From Psychromonas sp. L1A2 (GTDB lineage Bacteria; Pseudomonadota; Gammaproteobacteria; Enterobacterales; Psychromonadaceae), in the NCBI RefSeq assembly GCF_009828855.1, contig NZ_WUAG01000002.1, positions 1,426,001-1,490,000 of the forward strand: a stretch of DNA of 64,000 bases. Direction: 5' to 3'. The notes under the pieces are model-generated. The model did not search any database, was not told where the DNA came from, and worked only from the letters and a program-made list of their open reading frames with translations. Numbering within the stretch: the first letter of the stretch is position 1; every line of letters starts with the position of its first letter. Shown in pieces: positions 36,716-46,663 of this stretch. A program made the position numbers and the translations under genes.

Positions 36716-37388
36716 CTATTTTACTTGAGCTAGCTGTTCACGCATGTCGTCAATAACCGCTTTGTAATCAGGCTGATTAAAGATAGCTGAACCAGCAACA
36801 AACATATCTGCACCTGCCTCTGCAATTTCTTTGATATTATCCGTTTTAACACCACCATCGACTTGTAGACGAATATCTCGACCACTATCATCAATTAATT
36901 TACGTACTTGACGTAGTTTTTCAAGTGTATGGGGAATGAATGATTGGCCACCCAAAACCTGGGTTCACTGACATTAATAAAACCACATCGAGTCTATCCA
37001 TAACGTGCGTTAATTCTTCTAATGAAGAGGCTGGGTTTAAAACTAACCCAGCTTTACAGCCATGATCTCTAATTAATTGTAATGAACGATCGACATGCTT
37101 TGACGCATCAGGATGGAAAGTAATAATTGATGCACCTGCATTAGCAAACTCAACAATCATTGTATCAACAGGTTCTACCATAAGATGTACATCGATTGGT
37201 GCTGTGATACCAAAGTCACGTAGCGCTTTACAAACCATTGGACCGATCGTTAAGTTAGGAACGTAATGGTTATCCATTACATCAAAATGCACTACATCGG
37301 CACCATCGTCTAATACTTTTTGAACATCTTCGCCTAAACGAGCAAAGTCTGCAGAAAGGATAGAAGGTGCAATTAAATAATCAGTCAT
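36716..37388 (-). pseudogene. rpe: Ribulose-phosphate 3-epimerase Rpe, interrupted by a one-base frameshift
   Basis: Rpe interconverts ribulose 5-phosphate and xylulose 5-phosphate. The N-terminal part (37388 to about 36954) reads normally through [42 protein letters not shown] and LLMSVNPGF, then leaves frame. The C-terminal part continues in another frame with [26 protein letters not shown] and FVAGSAIF. An extra C in the CCC at 36951-36953 (an extra G in the mRNA, TTTTGGGTGG instead of TTTTGGTGG) explains the break in the NPGFGGQSF loop. Removing it gives a 223-residue protein of normal length with all catalytic residues. A sequencing error beside a homopolymer is more likely than true loss, since both halves are otherwise well conserved. 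Confidence 0.9.
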
Positions 37389-37490
37389 GGTGGTTTGTCC
37401 CTAGATAGAAATAAGCTAAATAATGAGTGCATTATTCTACCTAAGCGGCGCCTAACACACTAATTTTTATTTCTGATGTTTGCTCTAGAT

Positions 37491-38303
37491 TTATTTTTTA
37501 GCGGGGAAAAATGCAAATAATTCAGCAACTGGTTTACGATCTGTTGATTTACTGCTAATCGTACGTGAGACAAAAATCTTATCGCAATCAGCATCACGAT
37601 ATAATTCCTGCGTTAACGTTGTATCATGATTACTTAACAAGACTGCAGCTTTACTTTCACGCGCTAGTTTTGCTAATTGAGCTTGATCATCCAAGCTGAA
37701 CCCTTGGGTTGCGTAACTCGTAAAAGAAGCACTTTTACTTAATGGAACGTAAGGAGGATCACAATAAAGCACATCTGTATCGCGTAGATACAAAAATAGC
37801 TTTTGATAAGGCTTACAGGTAAAAGTGGCTTTTTTAGCTTTTTCAGAAAAATATAATAATTCATTTTCTGGAAAATACGGCTGTTTATAGCGACCAAAAG
37901 GGACATTAAAACCGCCACTTTTATTATAACGGCACAAGCCATTATAACCATGACGATTCATATATAAGAATAACAATGAACGTAAGTAGACATCTTCGCT
38001 TTTATTAAATTTTTCTCGTAACTGATAATAAACATCTTCTTTATTATATTCAGGTTGGAAATAAACCTTCGCATCACGAATAAACTGTTTAGGTTTACGT
38101 TTAATAATTTTATACATTTCAATTAGATCAGGGTTGATATCATTGAGTATGTATTCATCAAAATCACTATTTAAAAATACCGATCCTGCGCCAACAAAAG
38201 GCTCTATTAAACGTTTTGCTTCAGGTAAACGAGCATTAATTTGCTCAGTTAAGGTGTATTTACCACCAGCCCACTTCAAAAAGGCTCTATTTTTTTTATT
38301 CAT
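37491..38303 (-). CDS. dam: DNA adenine methyltransferase Dam (GATC)
   Basis: Dam methylates adenine in GATC, marking strands for mismatch repair and timing replication. The 270-residue enzyme has the SAM-binding KWAGGKY (10-16) and FVGAGSV (36-42) motifs and the catalytic DPPY at 182-185. NRHGYNGLCRYN is a Dam-type recognition element. It overlaps damX by 8 bases and is 102 bases before rpe, so it is probably translated with damX. No restriction gene is adjacent, as expected for the housekeeping enzyme. Confidence 0.96.
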   Translation of the reverse strand: MNKKNRAFLKWAGGKYTLTEQINARLPEAKRLIEPFVGAGSVFLNSDFDEYILNDINPDLIEMYKIIKRKPKQFIRDAKVYFQPEYNKEDVYYQLREKFNKSEDVYLRSLLFLYMNRHGYNGLCRYNKSGGFNVPFGRYKQPYFPENELLYFSEKAKKATFTCKPYQKLFLYLRDTDVLYCDPPYVPLSKSASFTSYATQGFSLDDQAQLAKLARESKAAVLLSNHDTTLTQELYRDADCDKIFVSRTISSKSTDRKPVAELFAFFPAKK

Positions 38304-39921
38304 TATTTAACCGCAAATCATTATGTACCGCTTGCCATGTTTTTATCCAAGTTGGCATACCTTTAAATGCATCAGGGAAACTTTTAATTGCCAAACTTGC
38401 AGACTCTACTGAAGAATACTCACCATAAACCACTACAAACCAAGGTTTATTATTTCGAATCGTTTTATAAGAAAAAACATCCCCTCTATCTGAACTATAT
38501 TTCTGTTGAAAAGCGACTAAATAGGCGCGAGATGCCATACCTGATATTTGTATCGTGAATTTTTTTGGACTTTTCGATAATAAAATATAAGTAGGAGTTA
38601 ATAAGCTATCTTCTTTTTGCTTAGAAGTTATAGGCTGTTTCTCCTTTACACTAGTCGAAGAAACACTGACTGGTAGCTGCTCTACAACACTTTTATTTTC
38701 TGCTGATGGTTCAATATCACCATCAACTAGCGGTGTAGTATCTTGTTTTTTATTAATTAGAACATCTTCGTTAACTATCTCATCATTAATAACAGGAGGA
38801 AGCTGTAATAATAACGGTACTTCATGCTCATCAATATTTTTATTCGCAGGCATCTTCTGAACGTCACTACTTACCGTTTCGCTCAATACTGTTAACTCAA
38901 TTAACTGATTATCTGATATGACAACACGTTGTTCAGTTCTATCTGATAAACCTACCATTGCTTTATTATCTGTAACCCCAAGCTCTAAAGTAGACCATGA
39001 ACTAGCAAGTGACTCTTGTTTTGTCGTCTCAGTAGAAGTTAACTCAGTAATTTCATCTGTAACACGTAACGCATCATTCGATTCACTTTTTTGTGGTGAG
39101 TTTGATACAAACTTAGGGTAAAGATAAGCAGCCAATATACTGACAATAATGACTAACATAAGCATTAATAATACTGCAGGTAACTTTGTTTTAATCCAAG
39201 AAGGTGCGATGGTTTCAAGTAAACCTTGGCTTAAATCTTCTGCTAATTTAATTATTTTTTGAGGGTTGCCATTGCACAAACTTAACTGACGATTTAAAGC
39301 ATCTTGATGTTGTAATTTAGCCTGATAGCCTACTTGTTGAAAGTTATGAAGCATTAATTCCTTCGCTTCTTGAGCACTCAATGCCGGTAATGTTAACTCA
39401 AGATGATTCAATGTAGATTGAAGTCGACTGACCAAGTGGGTACCAATATAATTTAAATAAGTTCGGGTTGTTTTTTCATCCGTTAACAACAAGACATTAA
39501 ATGTATTATCTTGTGCAAGATTAGGCGCAGAAAATAACTCACATAGTTCAATAATGAAATCATCGGGTAAGTATTGTGCGTTATCAATAATGATTAATTT
39601 ATTCTGCACTCTTTTTTCTGATTGTTGTAATCGAGAAATTGTATCTAATAGTTTATCTTCAGCATTAAATAATGCCTTAGCGTACAACTGAGCAATAATT
39701 TTTTGACGTAATGCATTATCTGTCAGCTCATTACCTAATGAGATATACACTTGCTGTAAATCACTCGGTAAAATATTTGAGAGATTTTCAGTAAGTGTAC
39801 TTTTACCTGAGCCAGCCTCTCCAGAAACAAAAATAAGTGAAGAAGATAAATAAATATGATGTTGCAGCCGTTCTATTAACTGCAACTGAGAGGGGAGTGA
39901 AATTAATGTTCTCTCGACCAT
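38296..39921 (-). CDS. damX: Cell-division protein DamX (AAA ATPase plus SPOR domain)
   Basis: The 541-residue protein has an N-terminal AAA-type ATPase with Walker A GEAGSGKS (34-41) and Walker B LIIIDNAQYL (about 108-117), one membrane helix near 247-266 (VLLMLMLVIIVSILAAYLYP), a long acidic Ser/Thr-rich linker and a C-terminal SPOR domain (about 455-530, with KFTIQISGMASRAYLVAF). SPOR domains bind denuded septal peptidoglycan. E. coli DamX lacks an intact ATPase signature, whereas this one keeps it, as in vibrios. It lies 6 bases after aroB and overlaps dam by 8 bases. Confidence 0.93.
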   Translation of the reverse strand: MVERTLISLPSQLQLIERLQHHIYLSSSLIFVSGEAGSGKSTLTENLSNILPSDLQQVYISLGNELTDNALRQKIIAQLYAKALFNAEDKLLDTISRLQQSEKRVQNKLIIIDNAQYLPDDFIIELCELFSAPNLAQDNTFNVLLLTDEKTTRTYLNYIGTHLVSRLQSTLNHLELTLPALSAQEAKELMLHNFQQVGYQAKLQHQDALNRQLSLCNGNPQKIIKLAEDLSQGLLETIAPSWIKTKLPAVLLMLMLVIIVSILAAYLYPKFVSNSPQKSESNDALRVTDEITELTSTETTKQESLASSWSTLELGVTDNKAMVGLSDRTEQRVVISDNQLIELTVLSETVSSDVQKMPANKNIDEHEVPLLLQLPPVINDEIVNEDVLINKKQDTTPLVDGDIEPSAENKSVVEQLPVSVSSTSVKEKQPITSKQKEDSLLTPTYILLSKSPKKFTIQISGMASRAYLVAFQQKYSSDRGDVFSYKTIRNNKPWFVVVYGEYSSVESASLAIKSFPDAFKGMPTWIKTWQAVHNDLRLNNE

Positions 39922-39927
39922 AATCGA

Positions 39928-40998
39928 TTAAGATTCTATGACGTCACGGAGTACTTTCTCACTGACATTATCAAATAATGCACTTGTACCTACAGAGGTC
40001 GGTAAAACTAAACGTAGTTGACCATTAAGTACTTTTTTATCTAACTGCATATGTTCCGCAAAATGTTTGTATTGCATATCTGCAGGCGCTGTTAACGGTA
40101 GGTCAAAGGCTTCAATTAAATCAATGATTTGTTCCACATCACTATGATCGACTAACCCCAATATATAAGAGGTTTCAGCAGCTAATACCATACCAACAGC
40201 AACCGCTTCACCATGTAGCCAATTACCATAACCTTGCTCAGCTTCAATAGCATGGCCAAAAGTATGCCCAAGATTCAATAGTGCTCGAATCCCATGCTCT
40301 TTTTCATCTAGTGCCACCACTTCAGCTTTAATAGCACAACAACGTTTAAGCATATAAACGATAGCCGTTGGGTCAAGTGATTTGATTGCTTCTATATTTG
40401 ATTCTAACCAACTGAAAAAGTCTTTATCATAAATAATACCGTACTTAATCACTTCTGCCATACCAGCAGCAAATTCACGTGCAGGCAGTGTTTTTAAACA
40501 CTCAATATCAATGATAACCGCTTGTGGTTGATAAAAAGCACCTATCATATTTTTACCAAGTGGATGATTTACGGCCGTTTTTCCACCAACCGACGAATCA
40601 ACTTGTGATAATAAAGTGGTTGGTATCTGTACAAATGCGATGCCCCTTTGATAACAAGCAGCAGCAAAACCAGCCATATCACCGATAACACCACCCCCCA
40701 ATGCAACAATGGTTGAATCGCGAGCATGTTTTTTTGCTAATAATTCGCTCAATATTACTTCGAATGTACTTAACGTTTTATGTTGCTCGCCATCAGGTAA
40801 AATAACTTCATCTATTTGATAATCTTTTAATGTGTTTTTACAAGCCTCTAAATATAGAGGTGCAACGACATCATTAGTAACGATCATCACTTTTTTGCCT
40901 TTGATTGCACTGCTAAAAAGTGCGGTATCAGACAATAAGTTTGATCCAATAGAGATTGGGTAACTACGATCACCTAGATCAACGAGTAACTTTTCCAT
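39928..40998 (-). CDS. aroB: 3-Dehydroquinate synthase AroB
   Basis: AroB cyclises DAHP to 3-dehydroquinate, the second shikimate step. The 356-residue protein has the NAD-binding [20 protein letters not shown] segment, [20 protein letters not shown], zinc-ligand regions KYGIIYD and [12 protein letters not shown], and GEAVAVGM. Its ATG overlaps the aroK stop by one base, so translation is coupled. The aroK-aroB-damX-dam order is standard for gammaproteobacteria. Confidence 0.97.
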   Translation of the reverse strand: MEKLLVDLGDRSYPISIGSNLLSDTALFSSAIKGKKVMIVTNDVVAPLYLEACKNTLKDYQIDEVILPDGEQHKTLSTFEVILSELLAKKHARDSTIVALGGGVIGDMAGFAAACYQRGIAFVQIPTTLLSQVDSSVGGKTAVNHPLGKNMIGAFYQPQAVIIDIECLKTLPAREFAAGMAEVIKYGIIYDKDFFSWLESNIEAIKSLDPTAIVYMLKRCCAIKAEVVALDEKEHGIRALLNLGHTFGHAIEAEQGYGNWLHGEAVAVGMVLAAETSYILGLVDHSDVEQIIDLIEAFDLPLTAPADMQYKHFAEHMQLDKKVLNGQLRLVLPTSVGTSALFDNVSEKVLRDVIES

Positions 40999-41513
40999 TA
41001 AAAATCCAATAAAGCAATAATTTGACTCGCAACAACTTTTGCACTTTGCTCGTCAGTTTCAATAGTATAATCCGCAGCTTCTTCATAAAGCGCGTTGCGT
41101 TTTTCTGCCAATGTTTCCAATACCGACTGTGGATCATCAGTTTGAAGAAGCGGTCTACGCTTATCTTTTAGTGTTCTTGCAAGCTGTTTTTGAACGCTTG
41201 TTTTTAAGTAAACCACAATACCACGAGCCGACAGATGAGTTCTGTTTTCCTGTCGAATAACCGCCCCACCGCCTGTCGCTAAAACAATACCATGTTTTTT
41301 AGTTAGTTCATCTAACATTTCTTGTTCGCGATTTCTAAAACCTTCTTCACCTTCAACGTCAAAAACCCAAGCGATATCCGCGCCAGTTTTACGTTCAATT
41401 TCACTATCTGAATCAAGGAAGTCTAAGTGCAGCATTTGTGCTAGTTGACGGCCAATTGTGCTTTTACCAGCCCCCATTGGGCCAATTAAAAATATATTAC
41501 GCTGTTCTGCCAT
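40998..41513 (-). CDS. aroK: Shikimate kinase AroK
   Basis: AroK phosphorylates shikimate. The 171-residue P-loop kinase has Walker [12 protein letters not shown] (11-21), the shikimate-binding [20 protein letters not shown] and [11 protein letters not shown], and the LID segment [11 protein letters not shown]. It begins the aro-dam-trpS series; the upstream 157-base spacer holds the pilQ terminator (41618-41648), so an aroK promoter should lie between that hairpin and 41513. Confidence 0.97.
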   Translation of the reverse strand: MAEQRNIFLIGPMGAGKSTIGRQLAQMLHLDFLDSDSEIERKTGADIAWVFDVEGEEGFRNREQEMLDELTKKHGIVLATGGGAVIRQENRTHLSARGIVVYLKTSVQKQLARTLKDKRRPLLQTDDPQSVLETLAEKRNALYEEAADYTIETDEQSAKVVASQIIALLDF

Positions 41514-41617
41514 GTTGAATTTTTACTCAAGTGGTTGATTACTGGGAAGCCCCTTAAAAATTAAAGAGAAGTGCCTTATTATCGCAATTGTTAACAATAT
41601 ATTGCAAGCCATAAAAA

Positions 41618-41648
41618 AATAAGCCTGAAGGTAAACTTCAGGCTTATT
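41618..41648 (-). terminator. Rho-independent terminator after pilQ
   Basis: AATAAGCCTGAAG (41618-41630) pairs with CTTCAGGCTTATT (41636-41648), 5-base loop; on the minus strand a T run follows (the A run at 41613-41619). It separates pilMNOPQ from the aroK series. Confidence 0.88.
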
Positions 41649-41670
41649 CAATACTAAAGGAATTTAAGAC

Positions 41671-43755
41671 TTAATATTTTGTTTGCATAACAATACGCGG
41701 TGTAACAAAAATTAATAATTCTGACTTACTATTGTCGGTTACTGAATTTCTAAATAAGAAGCCAAGATAAGGAATATCACCTAAAAATGGCACTTTACTG
41801 ACGGTATCTGTAATTTGCTGTTGATAAATACCACCCAAAACTAAGGTTTCACCATTATCAACTAATACCTGAGTTTGAATTTCTTGTGTATCAATAGAAA
41901 CTGATTCACCATCATTTGTTATAATCGTTTCACCAACAGAGTCTTGAGTAATAACGAGATCTAGGATCAATTTATTATCAGGTGTAATTTGTGGCGTTAC
42001 TTGTAAACTTAATACTGCTTTTTTAAAACTAATTGATGTCGCACCTGATGATGAAGATTCTACAAAAGGAATTTCTGTACCTTGCTCAATATAAGCTGTT
42101 TGTTGATTTAATGTTGTAATACGTGGACTTGCAATAATCTCTGCTTTACTTTCTTGTTCTAAAGCAGACAACTCTAAATCTAGAATATTACCATTGGCTA
42201 GTCTAGCAACTTGAAACCCAAGTGTGCCAGCTGATGTAGAAAGAGGTAAATTAACATCTAAGGTATTCAAGGTGGTATCTTCCCCTGTACTATTTGAAAG
42301 CCCCCAAGTAATACCTAAATCTTCACCAACAGAGTCACTAACCGTTACCATTCTAGCTTCAATAACAACCTGTCGGACTGCAATATCTAAGACATCAATA
42401 ATTTCTTTAACAGAGTCAATGACCGCTGCAGTATCTTTAATTAACAATGTGTTAGTACGCGTATCCACCGTCACATTACCACGCTCAGATAGTAAACTTG
42501 CATTTTGACTTGAGAGCATAGTTGCAATCGTAGCCGCTTTTGCATAATTAATTTGAATAAACTCAGAATACAAAGGGGATAAAGCAGCAACTTCATTATT
42601 AGACTCTAGTTGTTCACGCTCTTTTGCTGCAAGTTCAGTAGCAGGAGCAATCAGAAGAACATTGCCATCCATGCGTTTGCCTAAACCTCTCACCTTAAGA
42701 ATAATATCTAATGCTTGTTCCCAAGGAACGTCATCAAGACGCAATGTGATATTACCACTTACTGAATCAGTGATAACTAAGTTCAAACCATTAAAGTCAG
42801 CAATTAACTGCAACACGGTACGTACCGGAATATCTTGGAAATTAAGAGAAATAGCTTTACCTTCGTAAGGCATATCCTCTTCATCTTCTGGTTTTTTAGA
42901 TACTTCAACCATAAATAAAGTATCTAGTTGATCATAACGATAATTATATTCATCTTTTATATTAAAAATGAAACGCGTTTTACCATTGTCTCTAAATGTT
43001 TCTATTTTTTCTACAGTAGTAGCAAAATCAACAACATCCATTATATATAAAAAATCATCTGGAATATAAGTACTTTGAAACTCAACGATTAACTGTTGGT
43101 CACGTCTTTTTATATCAACAGCAACACTTGAATTATCTAAATAAACAAACAACTTACCTTGGCCTTCTGAGCCACGTTTAAAGTCGATATCAGAAATAGT
43201 ATTAACGTAACCTTTTGGTCTATCAATCAATGCTGCTTTACGTGCTTTTTCAGCCGCTTCATTTAATGTTTTTTGTGCAGTTTGATCGCCCGTATTCTGA
43301 ATAATTGCAGCTGCAACAGCAGACTCAGCTTCAGTTGCAACTGATCTTTTCTCAGTATCACCAAAACGAACAACTAAACTCTTACTTTCTTCAGAAATGT
43401 AATAAGGCATTAACTCATCAATCATAATAACTAAGCGTAAACCGCCATTCATACGTATAGCTTCTACACTGTCTATACCACTTTTATTAATACCAATAGG
43501 ATTTAATTCAAGTAATGAGCTTGCATCTTTAACATCGATGACCAGCTTATTCGGACGATAATGTAATTTCTCAGTATAAGAGGCGATTTCATCATTGAAC
43601 TCAAAATTTAACTCAAATTTCCCTTCCGAAAGAGGGTTGACATTAAGTTTAATTAATTGTGATTCAGCAACTGAAAAAGAAGATACAAATAGCAAAGCAA
43701 CGCCGACACTCAACAATATTATTTGTTTAAGATTTCTAAATTTCATGTTTTCCAT
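41671..43755 (-). CDS. pilQ: Type IV pilus secretin PilQ
   Basis: PilQ forms the outer-membrane pore for type IV pili. From the chosen ATG at 43755 it has 694 residues: a signal peptide ending near SFSVAE, two AMIN domains, an STN/N0 domain (ISLNFQDIPVRTVLQLIADF), a secretin N1 domain with TRTNTLLIKDT, and the C-terminal secretin core with VTPQITPDNKLILDL and LGGIYQQ. AGGGA lies 4 bases before this ATG. An ATG at 43776 overlaps the pilP stop as ATGA, and one at 43746 is also possible. It is the last gene of pilMNOPQ, closed by a terminator. Confidence 0.94.
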   Translation of the reverse strand: MENMKFRNLKQIILLSVGVALLFVSSFSVAESQLIKLNVNPLSEGKFELNFEFNDEIASYTEKLHYRPNKLVIDVKDASSLLELNPIGINKSGIDSVEAIRMNGGLRLVIMIDELMPYYISEESKSLVVRFGDTEKRSVATEAESAVAAAIIQNTGDQTAQKTLNEAAEKARKAALIDRPKGYVNTISDIDFKRGSEGQGKLFVYLDNSSVAVDIKRRDQQLIVEFQSTYIPDDFLYIMDVVDFATTVEKIETFRDNGKTRFIFNIKDEYNYRYDQLDTLFMVEVSKKPEDEEDMPYEGKAISLNFQDIPVRTVLQLIADFNGLNLVITDSVSGNITLRLDDVPWEQALDIILKVRGLGKRMDGNVLLIAPATELAAKEREQLESNNEVAALSPLYSEFIQINYAKAATIATMLSSQNASLLSERGNVTVDTRTNTLLIKDTAAVIDSVKEIIDVLDIAVRQVVIEARMVTVSDSVGEDLGITWGLSNSTGEDTTLNTLDVNLPLSTSAGTLGFQVARLANGNILDLELSALEQESKAEIIASPRITTLNQQTAYIEQGTEIPFVESSSSGATSISFKKAVLSLQVTPQITPDNKLILDLVITQDSVGETIITNDGESVSIDTQEIQTQVLVDNGETLVLGGIYQQQITDTVSKVPFLGDIPYLGFLFRNSVTDNSKSELLIFVTPRIVMQTKY

Positions 43756-43772
43756 TTCATCCCTGATTAACT

Positions 43773-44291
43773 TCATTCCGATACTAATGTCATTTGAGTA
43801 ACACGCTCTTCCCAACAACCATTTCTATCTGGTGCTAACTCTAATAAATCTATTTTATTTTTACTTATTTTTAGTACTTTTCCATAATTTAAACCAAGAT
43901 AGTTACCGGGTCTAACTTTATGAACTTCACTACCTGAAACTTGAACAAGCGCCCAGAGCTCACCATTAATAGATAGTGTTCCTTTCATCTGTAATAATCC
44001 AAGAGAATACAATTCTAGGGCTTGTTTTTTACGGTCAAAATTAGGTTGCGGACAACTTTTAGGAGTATCCTTTACTTCTGTAACGACTTCAAGTTGTGGT
44101 TGCGAAAAAGGATTTCTTTCTCCTTCTTGCGTAAAATTAAGCGTATCAATTTTTTCCAGTGTAGGTACTTCATTTTTCACAGGGTAGACTTTAGATTTGG
44201 TATCCACAACAAAGACTTCTAAATCATCAAGATCTGCTTCGGCACAAGAAAATAATAAAAAAACCAATGATAAAGGCAACAGTCGCTTCAT
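43773..44291 (-). CDS. pilP: Type IV pilus assembly lipoprotein PilP
   Basis: The 172-residue lipoprotein has a signal peptide with lipobox LLFSC (Cys16) and the PilP C-terminal beta domain (LPLMQMKGTLSING-like GLLQMKGTLSINGELWALVQ and VRPGNYLGLNYGKVLKI). PilP anchors the PilNO inner-membrane complex to the periplasmic part of PilQ. Its start overlaps the pilO stop by one base. Its stop overlaps one candidate pilQ ATG. Confidence 0.92.
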   Translation of the reverse strand: MKRLLPLSLVFLLFSCAEADLDDLEVFVVDTKSKVYPVKNEVPTLEKIDTLNFTQEGERNPFSQPQLEVVTEVKDTPKSCPQPNFDRKKQALELYSLGLLQMKGTLSINGELWALVQVSGSEVHKVRPGNYLGLNYGKVLKISKNKIDLLELAPDRNGCWEERVTQMTLVSE

Positions 44292-44860
44292 TATTTCTTC
44301 CCTTTATAACGATATGTTTTAGCAACGATATCTAACATTAGCGTATCTTTATCGTTATGTTTCAAACGTAAATTATCTAATATAACAATTCGAGGTAAAG
44401 CGGCAATATCAGCAGAAAACTTCCCTAATTGCTCATAAGTACCGATAACTTTAATACTAATTGGAACTTCTTCAGCAAGCTCTAATTGCTTTTTGACTCC
44501 CCAATTAAGACTTTTAAACTGCAAACCATTATTAGCACCAATAAAACCGACATCATCTAATAAACTAGCAAGTTCTTTTTTACTCGGTAATTTATTAACT
44601 AGTCCATCTAATATTACTGAAATTTCAGTCATTTGTTCGCGATAAGCTTCAAGATTTGAAGACAATGCTGCTTTCACTTTGAACTCATTTTTTAGTGTTG
44701 CTTCTTTTGCTTCTACTTTCTCTAATTGTTTAAGTTGATCTTCAATAACGTAATAGTAAAAACCGCCAATTAAAAGGCAACAAGTGATGATCACAACAAT
44801 CGACTTATGAAGTTTTGGCCAACTACCTATATTTTCTAGGTCCATATCATTAATATGCAT
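44291..44860 (-). CDS. pilO: Type IV pilus inner-membrane protein PilO
   Basis: The 189-residue protein has a short cytoplasmic start, one membrane helix (about 20-39, SIVVIITCCLLIGGFYYYVI), a coiled coil (about 42-70) and a periplasmic ferredoxin-like domain with LPSKKELASLLDDV and GTYEQLGKFSADIAALPRIV. PilO pairs with PilN to form the alignment complex between the PilM/PilC base and PilP/PilQ. It lies 2 bases after pilN. Confidence 0.93.
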   Translation of the reverse strand: MHINDMDLENIGSWPKLHKSIVVIITCCLLIGGFYYYVIEDQLKQLEKVEAKEATLKNEFKVKAALSSNLEAYREQMTEISVILDGLVNKLPSKKELASLLDDVGFIGANNGLQFKSLNWGVKKQLELAEEVPISIKVIGTYEQLGKFSADIAALPRIVILDNLRLKHNDKDTLMLDIVAKTYRYKGKK

Positions 44861-44862
44861 GA

Positions 44863-45414
44863 TTATTTCCTATCTTCAGGTAGAACAATAAAGTTCATAG
44901 AGAAATTATATAACTTGATTGGTGTTGTTGGACCGCTAACAATTGATGGTAATGACGTATCCCCTAACCAACCAGATGCATCAACATTTCTTACCATATT
45001 GCTAACGTGTCCTGTTGAATCAGAAAGGCCTTTTACACTAATAGTACTTTTATTAAAGTTAATTGAATTTATATAAACACCAGGAGGAGTAACGGCAGGC
45101 AAAGTATTAAAAAAGCGAGTAACGGTATTACGTTGCTGCTCAAGCTCCTGAATAAGGTCTATTCGACGTACTAGCTCCGCTTTTTCTTTTTTAATCTCTT
45201 TTATTTCAGCAATGCGTCTATCCAAAATGATAGTTTGGGTTTGTAAATATTGATTCCGTTCATTTTGAGCATTAATCAAAGAATCTACATACATTTTCCC
45301 AGCAAAAGATAAACCGAATGCAACGACACAGCTACAACCTAGTAAAATAAAGAAGGCAATTTTCTTTTGTTGTTTATAATTTTCGCGCCAAGGTAATAAA
45401 TTAATATTCGACAT
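44863..45414 (-). CDS. pilN: Type IV pilus inner-membrane protein PilN
   Basis: The 183-residue protein begins MSNINLLPWRE, the conserved N-terminal tail that inserts into the groove of PilM, followed by one membrane helix (about 20-37), a coiled coil (about 50-85) and a periplasmic domain with FFNTLPAVTPPGVYINSI. It forms heterodimers with PilO. The ATG overlaps the pilM stop by one base. Confidence 0.94.
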   Translation of the reverse strand: MSNINLLPWRENYKQQKKIAFFILLGCSCVVAFGLSFAGKMYVDSLINAQNERNQYLQTQTIILDRRIAEIKEIKKEKAELVRRIDLIQELEQQRNTVTRFFNTLPAVTPPGVYINSINFNKSTISVKGLSDSTGHVSNMVRNVDASGWLGDTSLPSIVSGPTTPIKLYNFSMNFIVLPEDRK

Positions 45415-46472
45415 TATGAAAAGCTCCTTAATGCCAGACCTAACGCCATCATATATTTAGGGCCAGATTCTTTTAATAGATTGTTATCTGCTTCATTTTT
45501 ACATTCCAGGCTTAGAGACGGGTTTGCAACTTCTACTTGGATATCTAACTCTTCTTGTAATTGTTTAGCTAACTCTGCCATTAACACTCCACCACCCGTT
45601 AATATCAGCTTACTAATATCAACTTTATTAGGTGCATTGGTAAACATCCGCAAGTCGAAACGTAAATGGTTAATCGTCATATTAACAAATGGAGTAATGA
45701 CATCGACATCGCAATCAATAGGTAAGTCATTCTCAACTTTTACTCTCTCCGCTTCTGGTCCCGATAGACCGTAGCGTTCAGCAATCATTTGACTGCACAC
45801 TGCACCGCCATGACTCTTACTTCGAGTAAAGATGACATTACCCTGATATAGGATATTGAGCATCATTTGAGAAGCGCCAATGTCAACAATTGCAACGCCT
45901 TTATCGTAATCATCTGATGTAATAACGAGCTCTGCAGAACGGGCAAGTGCATGGCTAGCAATATCAACAATTGTTGTCTTGAGACCACTTTCATCAACGC
46001 ATTGAGCTTGGGATAATACACGCTCCTTTCTAGCCGCACTCACTAAAATGTCATTTAATGATGGGTCATTACTATTGGGGCCAATTAATTCAAAATCAAT
46101 AAAAATTTCATCTAATGGGAAAGGAATACTATTTTCTGCTTCAATTTCAACACGTGATTCTAAATCCAACTCACTAAGAGAAGCATTCATTTTCATCACT
46201 TTTGTGATGACATCAGATCCCGTTACAGCGATAGCAACATTTTTATAATTTGAAGGGAAACTTTTACGTAATTGTTTTATGATTGCAGTGATTTTATCAA
46301 TATCTTCGAATCGATTATCGACGATGAGCCCTTTTGCCAAAGGTGCTTCTGCAATACCATCAACATGGTACGTTCCTTGTCCTTTTGAGATTGCAATTGC
46401 TTTTATTGAATTCGAACCGAAGTCAATACCAATAACACTACTCGAACCTAATTTTTTAAATCCAAAAAACAT
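45414..46472 (-). CDS. pilM: Type IV pilus assembly ATPase-fold protein PilM
   Basis: The 352-residue cytoplasmic protein has the actin/FtsA-like fold with SVIGIDFGSNSIKAIAIS near 12-29, VAIAVTGSDVITK, AIVDIGASQMMLNI and KLILTGGGVLMAELAKQL. PilM binds nucleotide and the PilN tail and links the assembly motor to the envelope complex. It is the first gene of pilMNOPQ and is divergent from mrcA across an AT-rich 191-base spacer, an arrangement conserved in gammaproteobacteria. Confidence 0.95.
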   Translation of the reverse strand: MFFGFKKLGSSSVIGIDFGSNSIKAIAISKGQGTYHVDGIAEAPLAKGLIVDNRFEDIDKITAIIKQLRKSFPSNYKNVAIAVTGSDVITKVMKMNASLSELDLESRVEIEAENSIPFPLDEIFIDFELIGPNSNDPSLNDILVSAARKERVLSQAQCVDESGLKTTIVDIASHALARSAELVITSDDYDKGVAIVDIGASQMMLNILYQGNVIFTRSKSHGGAVCSQMIAERYGLSGPEAERVKVENDLPIDCDVDVITPFVNMTINHLRFDLRMFTNAPNKVDISKLILTGGGVLMAELAKQLQEELDIQVEVANPSLSLECKNEADNNLLKESGPKYMMALGLALRSFS

Positions 46473-46663
46473 AATTTCCTTGCTGCATAAAGCATTAATA
46501 AGTTTTTTTTAATTAATATACAATAATAAGTTTAAATTCGACAATTTCCAAGCTGATAAGTCACAGTTCACTCTTTAACTCATGATTTATAACTATATAC
46601 TACATACTCAATATATCTAACATAAAAGTGACGTAGTCACACTATCAATGGAATTATTTAAAT

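Noticed and set aside
37491-38303. Dam as part of a restriction-modification system
   Set aside because: It is in the conserved aroKB-damX-dam-rpe-gph-trpS order with no endonuclease gene nearby.
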